From the NCBI GenBank assembly GCA_964416595.1, contig CAYQES010000039.1:1-16202 (forward strand): 16,202 nt of DNA, given 5' to 3'. The notes under the pieces were generated by a model. The model was not told where the DNA came from and did no database searches. It saw only the letters and a list, made by a program, of their open reading frames with translations. A program made the position numbers and the translations under genes. This stretch comes from JAKFYM01 sp964416595. GTDB taxonomy: Bacteria; Bdellovibrionota; UBA1018; CAIPTA01. Of this stretch, positions 15,589-16,202 are shown piece by piece (positions within the stretch are counted from its first letter, which is position 1; every line of letters starts with the position of its first letter).

Positions 15589-15660
15589 CGGTAGTTGCTC
15601 CTCGCGAGTAAAGGATTTAGATCGCTTTCTCCCTATGGGCAATAGTCACAAAAAATTGAC

Positions 15661-15680
15661 TAGTACTTTTTTATGTACTA
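15661..15680. promoter_or_regulatory. Inverted repeat in the GNAT/HxlR divergent region, possible HxlR operator
   Basis: TAGTAC (15661-15666) and GTACTA (15675-15680) form 6-bp arms around an 8-base AT-rich centre. A TTGACT (15656-15661, 5 of 6 to the -35 consensus) overlaps its left edge. The position between an HxlR regulator and a divergent enzyme operon is where HxlR dimers usually bind. Short arms make this weaker than the TetR dyad. A matching -10 box is poor (TGTACTAAT at 15674-15682 with short spacing). Confidence 0.5.
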
Positions 15681-15692
15681 ATGGTGGCGCCC

Positions 15693-16046
15693 ATGACCAA
15701 AAAATACTTTAACTGCCCAGCAGAAATGACGCTCCATTTGATCGGCGGCAAATGGAAAGTAATTGTGTTGTGGCTGGTGCGAAAGGGCCCCCAGCGGAGC
15801 GGCAAAATTAAATCGCGCTTGCCCGGCATTACCTCCACAGCTTTCTCCAAGGCGGTGCGGGAACTAGAGGCCGCAGGGTTACTCGAACGGATCAGTAAGC
15901 CCACCATCCCTCCCGAAGTAAGCTACGGCCTCACGGCCCAAGGCGAAACCCTTAAGCCCATCGTGAAGAGCTTGGTGAACTGGGGGCTCGCCCACCGCGG
16001 TGATTACCTCAAGGGTGAGTTTGGGATGGCGAAGTTTTATCGGTAG
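15693..16046 (+). CDS. HxlR-family winged-helix transcriptional regulator
   Basis: A 117-residue regulator with the HxlR signature: a Cys near the N-terminus (C8 in FNCPAEMTLHLIGGKW), the first helix ending GGKWKVIVLWLV, a recognition region ITSTAFSKAVRELEAAGLLER, and the wing PPEVSYGLTAQGETL. It binds DNA as a dimer. In relatives such as YodB/HypR the N-terminal Cys senses electrophiles or oxidants, so redox sensing is plausible but not shown here. An in-frame ATG at 15681 would add four residues. I prefer 15693 because 15681 touches the operator-like dyad and lies at or before the likely transcription start, while 15693 has GGTGG 5 bases upstream. The likely target is the divergent GNAT/radical SAM pair, its own gene, or both. 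Confidence 0.9.
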   Translation: MTKKYFNCPAEMTLHLIGGKWKVIVLWLVRKGPQRSGKIKSRLPGITSTAFSKAVRELEAAGLLERISKPTIPPEVSYGLTAQGETLKPIVKSLVNWGLAHRGDYLKGEFGMAKFYR

Positions 16047-16052
16047 CTGTTT

Positions 16053-16183
16053 ACGCAATGCGAACTCGTTGCGAGTTCGCATTGCGTTGTTCAATAAAAA
16101 CAATGATTTAAATTTTATGAAGTTTGTTAACGCAGCGATTCCTCGCAGGAGCCTGTCTGAGAAGTTTGTGAATTAAATTAAAG
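16053..16183. repeat. Paired palindromic intergenic repeat, copy B (second hairpin disrupted)
   Basis: A hairpin with perfect 16-bp arms (16053-16068 and 16072-16087) and loop TTG begins 6 bases after the HxlR stop. It aligns without gaps to copy A at 695-729, then through a 40-bp AT-rich spacer (27 of 40 identical, 24 of the first 30), then into the left arm of hairpin 2 (16 of 18 identical, 16129-16146). The right arm of hairpin 2 is missing: 21 unrelated bases (16147-16167) replace it. An AT-rich flank then resembles copy A again (16168-16182 against 801-815, 13 of 15). The remaining bases to 16202 show nothing I recognise. Confidence 0.75.
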
Positions 16184-16202
16184 GGATAGGTAAAATTCCC
16201 CT

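Noticed and set aside
15589..15642. Longer GNAT protein starting at 15642
   Set aside because: The extra 18 residues are basic and unlike GNAT N-termini, and a good Shine-Dalgarno precedes 15588 instead.

Overview
The window is ordinary-looking chromosomal DNA of mid GC content from a Gram-negative bacterium. An outer-membrane factor sits beside an RND pump, and several proteins carry Sec-type signal peptides. The lineage cannot be fixed from sequence alone. The topoisomerase I has repeated C-terminal domains, a lysine/alanine-rich tail and no zinc ribbons, so it is not of the enterobacterial type. I see no rRNA, tRNA, CRISPR array, prophage or transposase gene. Coding density is high, and every gene-free stretch is shorter than about 160 bases.

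Layout. Positions 2-679 hold the 3' part of an FAD-dependent amine/amino-acid oxidoreductase, followed by a paired palindromic repeat (693-815). A secreted phospholipase D family protein (834-2033, minus) is divergent from a fumarylacetoacetate hydrolase family enzyme (2167-3156, plus). Next come a short pentapeptide-repeat protein with its own strong promoter (3207-3605) and topA (3717-6389). topA overlaps a Gre-factor-like gene (6386-6862) by 4 bases, and a radical SAM gene follows closely (6887-7759). These last three look like one operon.

Positions 7778-13010 form an efflux unit: a 17-bp perfect dyad overlapping a promoter, a TetR repressor, a TolC-family outer membrane factor and an RND permease. 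The three genes overlap by 4 bases at each junction. No periplasmic adaptor gene is present. Convergent to the pump lies a minus-strand pair, a GNAT acetyltransferase (15588-15124) followed by a 689-residue B12-binding-type radical SAM protein (15076-13007). Divergent from that pair is an HxlR-type regulator (15693-16046), with a dyad in the shared intergenic region. A second copy of the paired palindromic repeat ends the window.

The most notable non-coding signal is the two-copy repeat. Its first hairpins differ at three stem positions, and all three pairs are compensated. Two genes (TetR and pentapeptide-repeat) have promoters so close to their start codons that the transcripts are probably leaderless or nearly so. 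I found no clear candidate for an entirely new multi-gene system. The best leads are the repeat family, the adaptor-less pump operon, the topA/Gre-like coupling, and the uncharacterised GNAT plus B12-radical SAM pair.
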